This document shows positions 13,491 through 25,284 of a stretch of DNA of 64,000 nucleotides, one piece after another. The notes under the pieces are model-generated. The model saw only the letters and a program-made list of their open reading frames with translations, had not been told where the DNA came from and did no database searches. This stretch comes from Piscicola geometra. Its lineage: Eukaryota > Annelida > Clitellata > Hirudinida > Piscicolidae. A program made the position numbers and the translations under genes. How positions within the stretch are numbered: the first letter of the stretch is position 1; every line of letters starts with the position of its first letter. The DNA lies in NCBI GenBank assembly GCA_943735955.1, contig OX030960.1:4519287-4583286 (forward strand), read 5' to 3'.

Positions 13491-13517
13491 GTGAAACTGA
13501 AGGGAAAAATAAAAACG

Positions 13518-16500
13518 GATACTAAAAAGGTAGAAGCTAAGGGGGATTGGACCAAACCTAAACAAAAGGATACTAAAAAGGTGGAAACTAAGGAGGATTG
13601 GACCAAACCTAAACAAAAGGATACTAAAAAGGTAGAAGCTAAGGGGGATTGGACCAAACCTAAACAAAAGGATACTAAAAAGGTAGAAGCTAAGGGGGAT
13701 TGGACCAAACCTAAACAAAATGATACTAAAAAGGTAGAAGCTAAGGGGGATTGGACCAAACCTAAACAAAATGATACTAAAAAGGTAGAAACTAAGGAGG
13801 ATTGGACCAAACCTAAACAAAAGGATACTAAAAAGGTAGAAGCTAAGGAGGATTGGACCAAACCTAAACAAAAGGATACTAAAAAGGTGGAAACTAAGGA
13901 GGATTGGACCAAACCTAAACAAAAGGATACTAAAAAGGTAGAAGCTAAGGGAGATTGGACCAAACCTAAACAAAAGGATACTAAAAAGGTAGAAGCTAAG
14001 GGGGATTGGACCAAACCTAAACAAAAGGATACTAAAAAGGTAGAAGCTAAGGGGGATTGGACCAAACCTAAACAAAATGATACTAAAAAGGTAGAAGCTA
14101 AAGGAGGATTGGACCAAACCTAAACAAAAGGATACTAAAAAGGTAGAAGCTAAGGGGGATTGGACCAAACCTAAACAAAATGATACTAAAAAGGTAGAAG
14201 CTAAGGAGGATTGGACCAAACCTAAACAAAAGGATACTAAAAAGGTGGAAACTAAGGAGGATTGGACCAAACCTAAACAAAAGGATACTAAAAAGGTAGA
14301 AGCTAAAGGGGATTGGACCAAACCTAAACAAAAGGATACTAAAAAGGTAGAAGCTAAGGGAGATTGGACCAAACCTAAACAAAAAGATACTAAAAAGGTA
14401 GAAACTAAGGAGGATTGGACCAAACCTAAACAAAAGGATACTAAAAAGGTGGAAACTAAGGAGGATTGGACCAAACCTAAACGAAAGGATACTAAAAAGG
14501 TAGAAGCTAAGGGGGATTGGACCAAACCTAAACAAAATGATACTAAAAAGGTAGAAGCTAAGGAGGATTGGACCAAACCTAAACAAAAGGATACTAAAAA
14601 GGTAGAAGCTAAGGAGGATTGGACCAAACCTAAACAAAAGGATACTAAAAAGGTAGAAGCTAAAGGAGATTGGACCAAACCTAAACAAAATGATACTAAA
14701 AAGGTAGAAGCTAAGGGGGATTGGACCAAACCTAAACAAAATGATACTAAAAAGGTAGAAGCTAAGGGGGATTGGACCAAACCTAAACAAAAGGATACTA
14801 AAAAGGTAGAAGCTAAGGGGGATTGGACCAAACCTAAACAAAATGATACTAAAAAGGTAGAAGCTAAGGGGGATTGGACCAAACCTAAACAAAATGATAC
14901 TAAAAAGGTAGAAGCTAAGGGGGATTGGACCAAACCTAAACAAAAGGATACTAAAAAGGTAGAAGCTAAGGGGGATTGGACCAAACCTAAACAAAATGAT
15001 ACTAAAAAGGTAGAAGCTAAAGGAGATTGGACCAAACCTAAACAAAAGGATACTAAAAAGGTAGAAGCTAAGGAGGATTGGACCAAACCTAAACAAAAGG
15101 ATACTAAAAAGGTAGAAGCTAAGGAGGATTGGACCAAACCTAAACAAAAGGATACTAAAAAGGTAGAAGCTAAGGAGGATTTGACCAAACCTAAACAAAA
15201 GGATACTAAAAAGGTAGAAGCTAAGGGGGATTGGACCAAACCTAAACAAAATGATACTAAAAAGGTAGAAGCTAAGGGGGATTGGACCAAACCTAAACAA
15301 AATGATACTAAAAAGGTAGAAACTAAGGAGGATTGGACCAAACCTAAACAAAAGGATACTAAAAAGGTAGAAGCTAAAGGAGATTGGACCAAACCTAAAC
15401 AAAATGATACTAAAAAGGTAGAAGCTAAGGGAGATTGGACCAAACCTAAACAAAAGGATACTAAAAAGGTAGAAGCTAAAGGAGGATTGGACCAAACCTA
15501 AACAAAATGATACTAAAAAGGTAGAAGCTAAGGAGGATTGGACCAAACCTAAACAAAATGATACTAAAAAGGTAGAAGCTAAGGGGGATTGGACCAAACC
15601 TAAACAAAAGGATACTAAAAAGGTAGAAGCTAAGGAGGATTGGACCAAACCTAAACAAAATGATACTAAAAAGGTAGAAGCTAAAGGAGATTGGACCAAA
15701 CCTAAACAAAATGATACTAAAAAGGTAGAAGCTAAGGAGGATTGGACCAAACCTAAACAAAAGGATACTAAAAAGGTAGAAGCTAAGGGAGATTGGACCA
15801 AACCTAAACAAAAGGATACTAAAAAGGTAGAAGCTAAGGAGGATTGGACCAAACCTAAACAAAAGGATACTAAAAAGGTAGAAGCTAAGGAGGATTGGAC
15901 CAAACCTAAACAAAAGGATACTAAAAAGGTAGAAGCTAAGGAGGATTGGACCAAACCTAAACAAAATGATACTAAAAAGGTAGAAGCTAAGGGAGATTGG
16001 ACCAAACCTAAACAAAAGGATACTAAAAAGGTAGAAGCTAAGGAGGATTGGACCAAACCTAAACAAAAGGATACTAAAAAGGTAGAAGCTAAGGGGGATT
16101 GGACCAAACCTAAACAAAATGATACTAAAAAGGTAGAAGCTAAGGAGGATTGGACCAAACCTAAACAAAAGGATACTAAAAAGGTAGAAGCTAAGGAGGA
16201 TTGGACCAAACCTAAACAAAATGATACTAAAAAGGTAGAAGCTAAGGAGGATTGGACCAAACCTAAACAAAAGGATACTAAAAAGGTAGAAGCTAAGGAG
16301 GATTGGACCAAACCTAAACAAAATGATACTAAAAAGGTAGAAGCTAAGGAGGATTGGACCAAACCTAAACAAAATGATACTAAAAAGGTAGAAGCTAAGG
16401 AGGATTGGACCAAACCTAAACAAAATGATACTAAAAAGGTAGAAGCTAAGGGGGATTGGACCAAACCTAAACAAAAGGATACTAAAAAAGGTGGAAACTA

Positions 16501-19500
16501 AGGAGGATTGGACCAAACCTAAACAAAAGGATACTAAAAAGGTAGAAGCTAAAGGAGGATTGGACCAAACCTAAACAAAAAGATACTAAAAAGGTAGAAG
16601 CTAAAGGAGATTGGACCAAACCTAAACAAAATGATACTAAAAAGGTAGAAGCTAAAGGAGGATTGGACCAAACCTAAACAAAATGATACTAAAAAGGTAG
16701 AAGCTAAGGGGGATTGGACCAAACCTAAACAAAAGGATACTAAAAAGGTAGAAGCTAAAGGAGATTGGACCAAACCTAAACAAAATGATACTAAAAAGGT
16801 AGAAGCTAAAGGAGGATTGGACCAAACCTAAACAAAATGATACTAAAAAGGTAGAAGCTAAAGGAGATTGGACCAAACCTAAACAAAAGGATACTAAAAA
16901 GGTAGAAGCTAAGGGGGATTGGACCAAACCTAAACAAAAGGATACTAAAAAGGTAGAAGCTAAGGGAGATTGGACCAAACCTAAACAAAAGGATACTAAA
17001 AAGGTAGAAGCTAAGGGAGATTGGACCAAACCTAAACAAAATGATACTAAAAAGGTAGAAGCTAAGGGAGATTGGACCAAACCTAAACAAAATGATACTA
17101 AAAAGGTAGAAGCTAAGGAGGATTGGACCAAACCTAAACAAAATGATACTAAAAAGGTAGAAGCTAAGGGGGATTGGACCAAACCTAAACAAAAGGATAC
17201 TAAAAAGGTAGAAGCTAAGGAGGATTGGACCAAACCTAAACAAAATGATACTAAAAAGGTAGAAGCTAAAGGAGATTGGACCAAACCTAAACAAAATGAT
17301 ACTAAAAAGGTAGAAGCTAAGGAGGATTGGACCAAACCTAAACAAAAGGATACTAAAAAGGTAGAAGCTAAGGGAGATTGGACCAAACCTAAACAAAAGG
17401 ATACTAAAAAGGTAGAAGCTAAGGGAGATTGGACCAAACCTAAACAAAAGGATACTAAAAAGGTAGAAGCTAAGGGGGATTGGACCAAACCTAAACAAAA
17501 GGATACTAAAAAGGTAGAAGCTAAGGAGGATTGGACCAAACCTAAACAAAAGGATACTAAAAAGGTAGAAGCTAAGGGAGATTGGACCAAACCTAAACAA
17601 AAGGATACTAAAAAGGTAGAAACTAAGGAGGATTGGACCAAACCTAAACAAAAGGATACTAAAAAGGTAGAAGCTAAGGGGGATTGGACCAAACCTAAAC
17701 AAAAGGATACTAAAAAGGTAGAAGCTAAGGGGGATTGGACCAAACCTAAACAAAAGGATACTAAAAAGGTAGAAGCTAAGGGGGATTGGACCAAACCTAA
17801 ACAAAAGGATACTAAAAAGGTAGAAGCTAAGGGGGATTGGACCAAACCTAAACAAAAGGATACTAAAAAGGTAGAAGCTAAGGGGGATTGGACCAAACCT
17901 AAACAAAAGGATACTAAAAAGGTAGAAGCTAAGGAGGATTGGACCAAACCTAAACAAAAGGATACTAAAAAGGTAGAAACTAAAGGAGGATTGGACCAAA
18001 CCTAAACAAAAGGATACTAAAAAGGTAGAAACTAAGGAGGATTGGACCAAACCTAAACAAAATGATACTAAAAAGGTAGAAGCTAAGGAGGATTGGACCA
18101 AACCTAAACAAAAGGATACTAAAAAGGTAGAAGCTAAAGGAGGATTGGACCAAACCTAAACAAAATGATACTAAAAAGGTAGAAACTAAGGAGGATTGGA
18201 CCAAACCTAAACAAAATGATACTAAAAAGGTAGAAGCTAAGGGGGATTGGACCAAACCTAAACAAAAGGATACTAAAAAGGTAGAAGCTAAGGGGGATTG
18301 GACCAAACCTAAACAAAAGGATACTAAAAAGGTAGAAGCTAAAGGAGGATTGGACCAAACCTAAACAAAAGGATACTAAAAAGGTAGAAGCTAAAGGAGG
18401 ATTGGACCAAACCTAAACAAAAGGATACTAAAAAGGTAGAAGCTAAGGAGGATTGGACCAAACCTAAACAAAAGGATACTAAAAAGGTAGAAGCTAAGGA
18501 GGATTGGACCAAACCTAAACAAAAAGATACTAAAAAGGTAGAAACTAAGGAGGATTGGACCAAACCTAAACAAAAGGATACTAAAAAGGTAGAAGCTAAG
18601 GAGGATTGGACCAAACCTAAACAAAAGGATACTAAAAAGGTAGAAGCTAAGGAGGATTGGACCAAACCTAAACAAAAGGATACTAAAAAGGTAGAAGCTA
18701 AGGGAGATTGGACCAAACCTAAACAAAATGATACTAAAAAGGTAGAAGCTAAAGGAGGATTGGACCAAACCTAAACAAAATGATACTAAAAAGGTAGAAA
18801 CTAAGGAGGATTGGACCAAACCTAAACAAAATGATACTAAAAAGGTAGAAGCTAAGGGGATTGGACCAAACCTAAACAAAAGGATACTAAAAAGGTAGAA
18901 GCTAAGGAGGATTGGACCAAACCTAAACAAAAGGATACTAAAAAGGTAGAAACTAAGGAGGATTGGACCAAACCTAAACAAAAGGATACTAAAAAGGTAG
19001 AAGCTAAGGAGGATTGGACCAAACCTAAACAAAAGGATACTAAAAAGGTAGAAGCTAAGGGAGATTGGACCAAACCTAAACAAAATGATACTAAAAAGGT
19101 AGAAGCTAAAGGAGATTGGACCAAACCTAAACAAAAAGATACTAAAAAGGTAGAAACTAAGGAGGATTGGACCAAACCTAAACAAAAGGATACTAAAAAG
19201 GTAGAAACTAAGGAGGATTGGACCAAACCTAAACAAAAGGATACTAAAAAGGTAGAAGCTAAGGGGGATTGGACCAAACCTAAACAAAAGGATACTAAAA
19301 AGGTAGAAGCTAAGGAGGATTGGACCAAACCTAAACAAAAGGATACTAAAAAGGTAGAAGCTAAGGAGGATTGGACCAAACCTAAACAAAAGGATACTAA
19401 AAAGGTAGAAGCTAAGGGAGATTGGACCAAACCTAAACAAAATGATACTAAAAAGGTAGAAGCTAAAGGAGATTGGACCAAACCTAAACAAAAAGATACT

Positions 19501-22500
19501 AAAAAGGTAGAAGCTAAGGAGGATTGGACCAAACCTAAACAAAAGGATACTAAAAAGGTAGAAACTAAGGAGGATTGGACCAAACCTAAACAAAAGGATA
19601 CTAAAAAGGTAGAAGCTAAGGGGGATTGGACCAAACCTAAACAAAATGATACTAAAAAGGTAGAAGCTAAGGGAGATTGGACCAAACCTAAACAAAATGA
19701 TACTAAAAAGGTAGAAGCTAAGGGGGATTGGACCAAACCTAAACAAAATGATACTAAAAAGGTAGAAGCTAAGGGGATTGGACCAAACCTAAACAAAAGG
19801 ATACTAAAAAGGTAGAAGCTAAAGGAGATTGGACCAAACCTAAACAAAAGGATACTAAAAAGGTAGAAGCTAAGGGAGATTGGACCAAACCTAAACAAAA
19901 TGATACTAAAAAGGTAGAAGCTAAAGGAGATTGGACCAAACCTAAACAAAATGATACTAAAAAGGTAGAAGCTAAAGGAGGATTGGACCAAACCTAAACA
20001 AAATGATACTAAAAAGGTAGAAGCTAAAGGAGATTGGACCAAACCTAAACAAAATGATACTAAAAAGGTAGAAACTAAGGAGGATTGGACCAAACCTAAA
20101 CAAAATGATACTAAAAAGGTAGAAGCTAAGGGGGATTGGACCAAACCTAAACAAAAGGATACTAAAAAGGTAGAAGCTAAGGAGGATTGGACCAAACCTA
20201 AACAAAATGATACTAAAAAGGTAGAAGCTAAAGGAGATTGGACCAAACCTAAACAAAAGGATACTAAAAAGGTAGAAGCTAAAGGAGGATTGGACCAAAC
20301 CTAAACAAAATGATACTAAAAAGGTAGAAGCTAAGGGGGATTGGACCAAACCTAAACAAAAGGATACTAAAAAGGTAGAAGCTAAAGGAGATTGGACCAA
20401 ACCTAAACAAAAGGATACTAAAAAGGTAGAAGCTAAAGGAGGATTGGACCAAACCTAAACAAAATGATACTAAAAAGGTAGAAGCTAAGGGGGATTGGAC
20501 CAAACCTAAACAAAAGGATACCAAAAAGGTAGAAGCTAAAGGAGATTGGACCAAACCTAAACAAAATGATACTAAAAAGGTAGAAGCTAAAGGAGGATTG
20601 GACCAAACCTAAACAAAATGATACTAAAAAGGTAGAAGCTAAAGGAGATTGGACCAAACCTAAACAAAAGGATACTAAAAAGGTAGAAGCTAAAGGAGGA
20701 TTGGACCAAACCTAAACAAAATGATACTAAAAAGGTAGAAGCTAAGGGGGATTGGACCAAACCTAAACAAAAGGATACTAAAAAGGTAGAAGCTAAAGGA
20801 GATTGGACCAAACCTAAACAAAAGGATACTAAAAAGGTAGAAGCTAAAGGAGGATTGGACCAAACCTAAACAAAAGGATACTAAAAAGGTAGAAGCTAAG
20901 GAGGATTGGACCAAACCTAAACAAAAGGATACTAAAAAGGTAGAAGCTAAGGAGGATTGGACCAAACCTAAACAAAATGATACTAAAAAGGTAGAAGCTA
21001 AAGGAGGATTGGACCAAACCTAAACAAAAGGATACTAAAAAGGTAGAAGCTAAGGAGGATTGGACCAAACCTAAACAAAATGATACTAAAAAGGTAGAAG
21101 CTAAAGGAGGATTGGACCAAACCTAAACAAAAGGATACTAAAAAGGTAGAAGCTAAAGGAGATTGGACCAAACCTAAACAAAAGGATACTAAAAAGGTAG
21201 AAGCTAAGGGGGATTGGACCAAACCTAAACAAAAAGATACTAAAAAGGTAGAAGCTAAGGGGGATTGGACCAAACCTAAACAAAAGGATACTAAAAAGGT
21301 GGAAGCTAAAGGAGGATTGGACCAAACCTAAACAAAATGATACTAAAAAGGTAGAAGCTAAGGGGGATTGGACCAAACCTAAACAAAAGGATACTAAAAA
21401 GGTAGAAGCTAAGGAGGATTGGACCAAACCTAAACAAAAGGATACTAAAAAGGTAGAAGCTAAGGAGGATTGGACCAAACCTAAACAAAATGATACTAAA
21501 AAGGTAGAAGCTAAGGAGGATTGGACCAAACCTAAACAAAATGATACTAAAAAGGTAGAAGCTAAGGGGGATTGGACCAAACCTAAACAAAAGGATACTA
21601 AAAAGGTAGAAGCTAAAGGAGGATTGGACCAAACCTAAACAAAAGGATACTAAAAAGGTAGAAGCTAAGGAGGATTGGACCAAACCTAAACAAAAGGATA
21701 CTAAAAAGGTAGAAGCTAAAGGAGATTGGACCAAACCTAAACAAAATGATACTAAAAAGGTAGAAGCTAAGGAGGATTGGACCAAACCTAAACAAAAGGA
21801 TACTAAAAAGGTAGAAGCTAAGGGGGATTGGACCAAACCTAAACAAAATGATACTAAAAAGGTAGAAGCTAAGGGGGATTGGACCAAACCTAAACAAAAT
21901 GATACTAAAAAGGTAGAAGCTAAGGAGGATTGGACCAAACCTAAACAAAAGGATACTAAAAAGGTAGAAGCTAAGGGGGATTGGACCAAACCTAAACAAA
22001 ATGATACTAAAAAGGTAGAAGCTAAGGGGGATTGGACCAAACCTAAACAAAATGATACTAAAAAGGTAGAAGCTAAGGGAGATTGGACCAAACCTAAACA
22101 AAATGATACTAAAAAGGTAGAAGCTAAGGGAGATTGGACCAAACCTAAACAAAATGATACTAAAAAGGTAGAAGCTAAGGGAGATTGGACCAAACCTAAA
22201 CAAAATGATACTAAAAAGGTAGAAACTAAGGAGGATTGGACCAAACCTAAACAAAAGGATACTAAAAAGGTAGAAGCTAAAGGAGGATTGGACCAAACCT
22301 AAACAAAAGGATACTAAAAAGGTAGAAACTAAGGAGGATTGGACCAAACCTAAACAAAATGATACTAAAAAGGTAGAAGCTAAGGGGGATTGGACCAAAC
22401 CTAAACAAAAGGATACTAAAAAGGTAGAAGCTAAAGGAGGATTGGACCAAACCTAAACAAAAGGATACTAAAAAGGTAGAAACTAAGGAGGATTGGACCA

Positions 22501-25168
22501 AACCTAAACAAAATGATACTAAAAAGGTAGAAGCTAAGGGGGATTGGACCAAACCTAAACAAAAGGATACTAAAAAGGTAGAAGCTAAAGGAGATTGGAC
22601 CAAACCTAAACAAAATGATACTAAAAAGGTAGAAGCTAAGGAGGATTGGACCAAACCTAAACAAAAGGATACTAAAAAGGTAGAAGCTAAGGGGGATTGG
22701 ACCAAACCTAAACAAAATGATACTAAAAAGGTAGAAGCTAAGGGGGATTGGACCAAACCTAAACAAAATGATACTAAAAAGGTAGAAGCTAAGGAGGATT
22801 GGACCAAACCTAAACAAAAGGATACTAAAAAGGTAGAAGCTAAGGGGGATTGGACCAAACCTAAACAAAATGATACTAAAAAGGTAGAAGCTAAGGGGGA
22901 TTGGACCAAACCTAAACAAAATGATACTAAAAAGGTAGAAGCTAAGGGAGATTGGACCAAACCTAAACAAAATGATACTAAAAAGGTAGAAGCTAAGGGA
23001 GATTGGACCAAACCTAAACAAAATGATACTAAAAAGGTAGAAGCTAAGGGAGATTGGACCAAACCTAAACAAAATGATACTAAAAAGGTAGAAACTAAGG
23101 AGGATTGGACCAAACCTAAACAAAAGGATACTAAAAAGGTAGAAGCTAAAGGAGGATTGGACCAAACCTAAACAAAAGGATACTAAAAAGGTAGAAACTA
23201 AGGAGGATTGGACCAAACCTAAACAAAATGATACTAAAAAGGTAGAAGCTAAGGGGGATTGGACCAAACCTAAACAAAATGATACTAAAAAGGTAGAAGC
23301 TAAAGGAGATTGGACCAAACCTAAACAAAAGGATACTAAAAAGGTAGAAGCTAAGGGGGATTGGACCAAACCTAAACAAAATGATACTAAAAAGGTAGAA
23401 GCTAAGGGGGATTGGACCAAACCTAAACAAAAGGATACTAAAAAGGTAGAAGCTAAGGGAGATTGGACCAAACCTAAACAAAAGGATACTAAAAAGGTAG
23501 AAGCTAAAGGGGATTGGACCAAACCTAAACAAAAGGATACTAAAAAGGTAGAAGCTAAGGAGGATTGGACCAAACCTAAACAAAATGATACTAAAAAGGT
23601 AGAAGCTAAGGAGGATTGGACCAAACCTAAACAAAAGGATACTAAAAAGGTAGAAGCTAAGGAGGATTGGACCAAACCTAAACAAAAGGATACTAAAAAG
23701 GTAGAAGCTAAGGGAGATTGGACCAAACCTAAACAAAATGATACTAAAAAGGTAGAAGCTAAAGGAGATTGGACCAAACCTAAACAAAATGATACTAAAA
23801 AGGTAGAAGCTAAGGAGGATTGGACCAAACCTAAACAAAAGGATACTAAAAAGGTAGAAGCTAAAGGAGATTGGACCAAACCTAAACAAAAGGATACTAA
23901 AAAGGTAGAAACTAAGGAGGATTGGACCAAACCTAAACAAAAGGATACTAAAAAGGTAGAAGCTAAGGGGGATTGGACCAAACCTAAACAAAAAGATACT
24001 AAAAAGGTAGAAGCTAAGGAGGATTGGACCAAACCTAAACAAAATGATACTAAAAAGGTAGAAGCTAAAGGAGATTGGACCAAACCTAAACAAAAGGATA
24101 CTAAAAAGGTAGAAGCTAAGGGGGATTGGACCAAACCTAAACAAAAGGATACTAAAAAGGTAGAAACTAAGGAGATTGGACCAAACCTAAACAAAATGAT
24201 ACTAAAAAGGTAGAAGCTAAAGGGGATTGGACCAAACCTAAACAAAAAGATACTAAAAAGGTAGAAGCTAAGGAGGATTGGACCAAACCTAAACAAAAGG
24301 ATACTAAAAAGGTAGAAGCTAAGGGGAATTGGACCAAACCTAAACAAAAGGATACTAAAAAGGTAGAAGCTAAGGGGGATTGGACCAAACCTAAACAAAA
24401 GGATACTAAAAAGGTGGAAACTAAAGGAGGATTGGACCAAACCTAAACAAAAAGATACTAAAAAGGTAGAAACTAAGGAGGATTGGACCAAACCTAAACA
24501 AAAGGATACTAAAAAGGTAGAAACTAAGGGGGATTGGACCAAACCTAAACAAAAGGATACTAAAAAGGTAGAAGCTAAGGGGGATTGGACCAAACCTAAA
24601 CAAAAGGATACTAAAAAGGTGGAAACTAAAGGAGGATTGGACCAAACCTAAACAAAATGATACTAAAAAGGTAGAAGCTAAGGGAGATTGGACCAAACCT
24701 AAACAAAAGGATACTAAAAAGGTAGAAGCTAAGGGGGATTGGACCAAACCTAAACAAAAGGATACTAAAAAGGTAGAAGCTAAGGGGGATTGGACCAAAC
24801 CTAAACAAAAAGATACTAAAAAGGTAGAAGCTAAGGAGGATTGGACCAAACCTAAACAAAATGATACTAAAAAGGTAGAAGCTAAGGAGGATTGGACCAA
24901 ACCTAAACAAAAGGATACTAAAAAGGTAGAAGCTAAGGGGGATTGGACCAAACCTAAACAAAAAGATACTAAAAAGGTAGAAGCTAAGGAGGATTGGACC
25001 AAACCTAAACAAAAAGATACTAAAAAGGTAGAAGCTAAGGGAGATTGGACCAAACCTAAACAAAAAGATACTAAAAAGGTAGAAGCTAAGGGAGATTGGA
25101 CCAAACCTAAACAAAAAGATACTAAAAAGGTAGAAGCTAAGGGGGATTGGACGAAACTAGAACAAAAA
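13518..25168 (+). repeat. 51-bp satellite array, about 228 units
   Basis: Head-to-tail array of a 51-bp unit beginning gatactaaaaaggtagaag and containing ggattggaccaaacctaaac. Units vary at a few fixed sites: gct/act, ggggga/ggagga/ggagat, and aaaagg/aaaatg/aaaaag before atact. A minority are 52 bp (extra A in gctaaaggaggatt) or 50 bp (for example near 18858, 19772, 24172). Because 51 is divisible by three and the unit has no stop in several frames, long spurious ORFs appear on both strands; on plus the frame reads DTKKVEAKGDWTKPKQK per unit. The 50- and 52-bp units break every such frame. Internal block duplications are visible, for example about 869 bp (17 units) between about 21.6-22.24 and 22.4-23.11 kb. 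Confidence 0.97.
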
Positions 25169-25275
25169 GATATACTTTTTTGAGTATTCTTTTGTTTTGG
25201 TTTGGTCCATTCCCCCTTAGTTTCTACCTTTTTAAGTATCTTTTTATTTTTGTTTGGTCCATTTCCCCTTAGTAG
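25169..25275 (-). repeat. Two inverted, diverged 51-bp units at the array end
   Basis: Reading the minus strand, 25172-25225 contains aaaaaggtagaaactaaggg and then ggaatggaccaaacc; 25226-25272 contains a second, more diverged unit (aaggggaaatggaccaaac). They form an inverted junction with the last direct unit around agatatacttttttgagta. Relative to the MULE gene to the right they sit in the same orientation as the main array does to the left MULE fragment. Confidence 0.85.
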
Positions 25276-25284
25276 AAACTAAAG

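Noticed and set aside
13335..25114. Very long ORFs (up to 788 codons) on both strands over the 51-bp array
   Set aside because: They are periodic read-throughs of a stop-free 51-bp unit, exist in three frames at once, and are broken by every 50- or 52-bp unit. No leader, splice site or conserved frame supports a protein.
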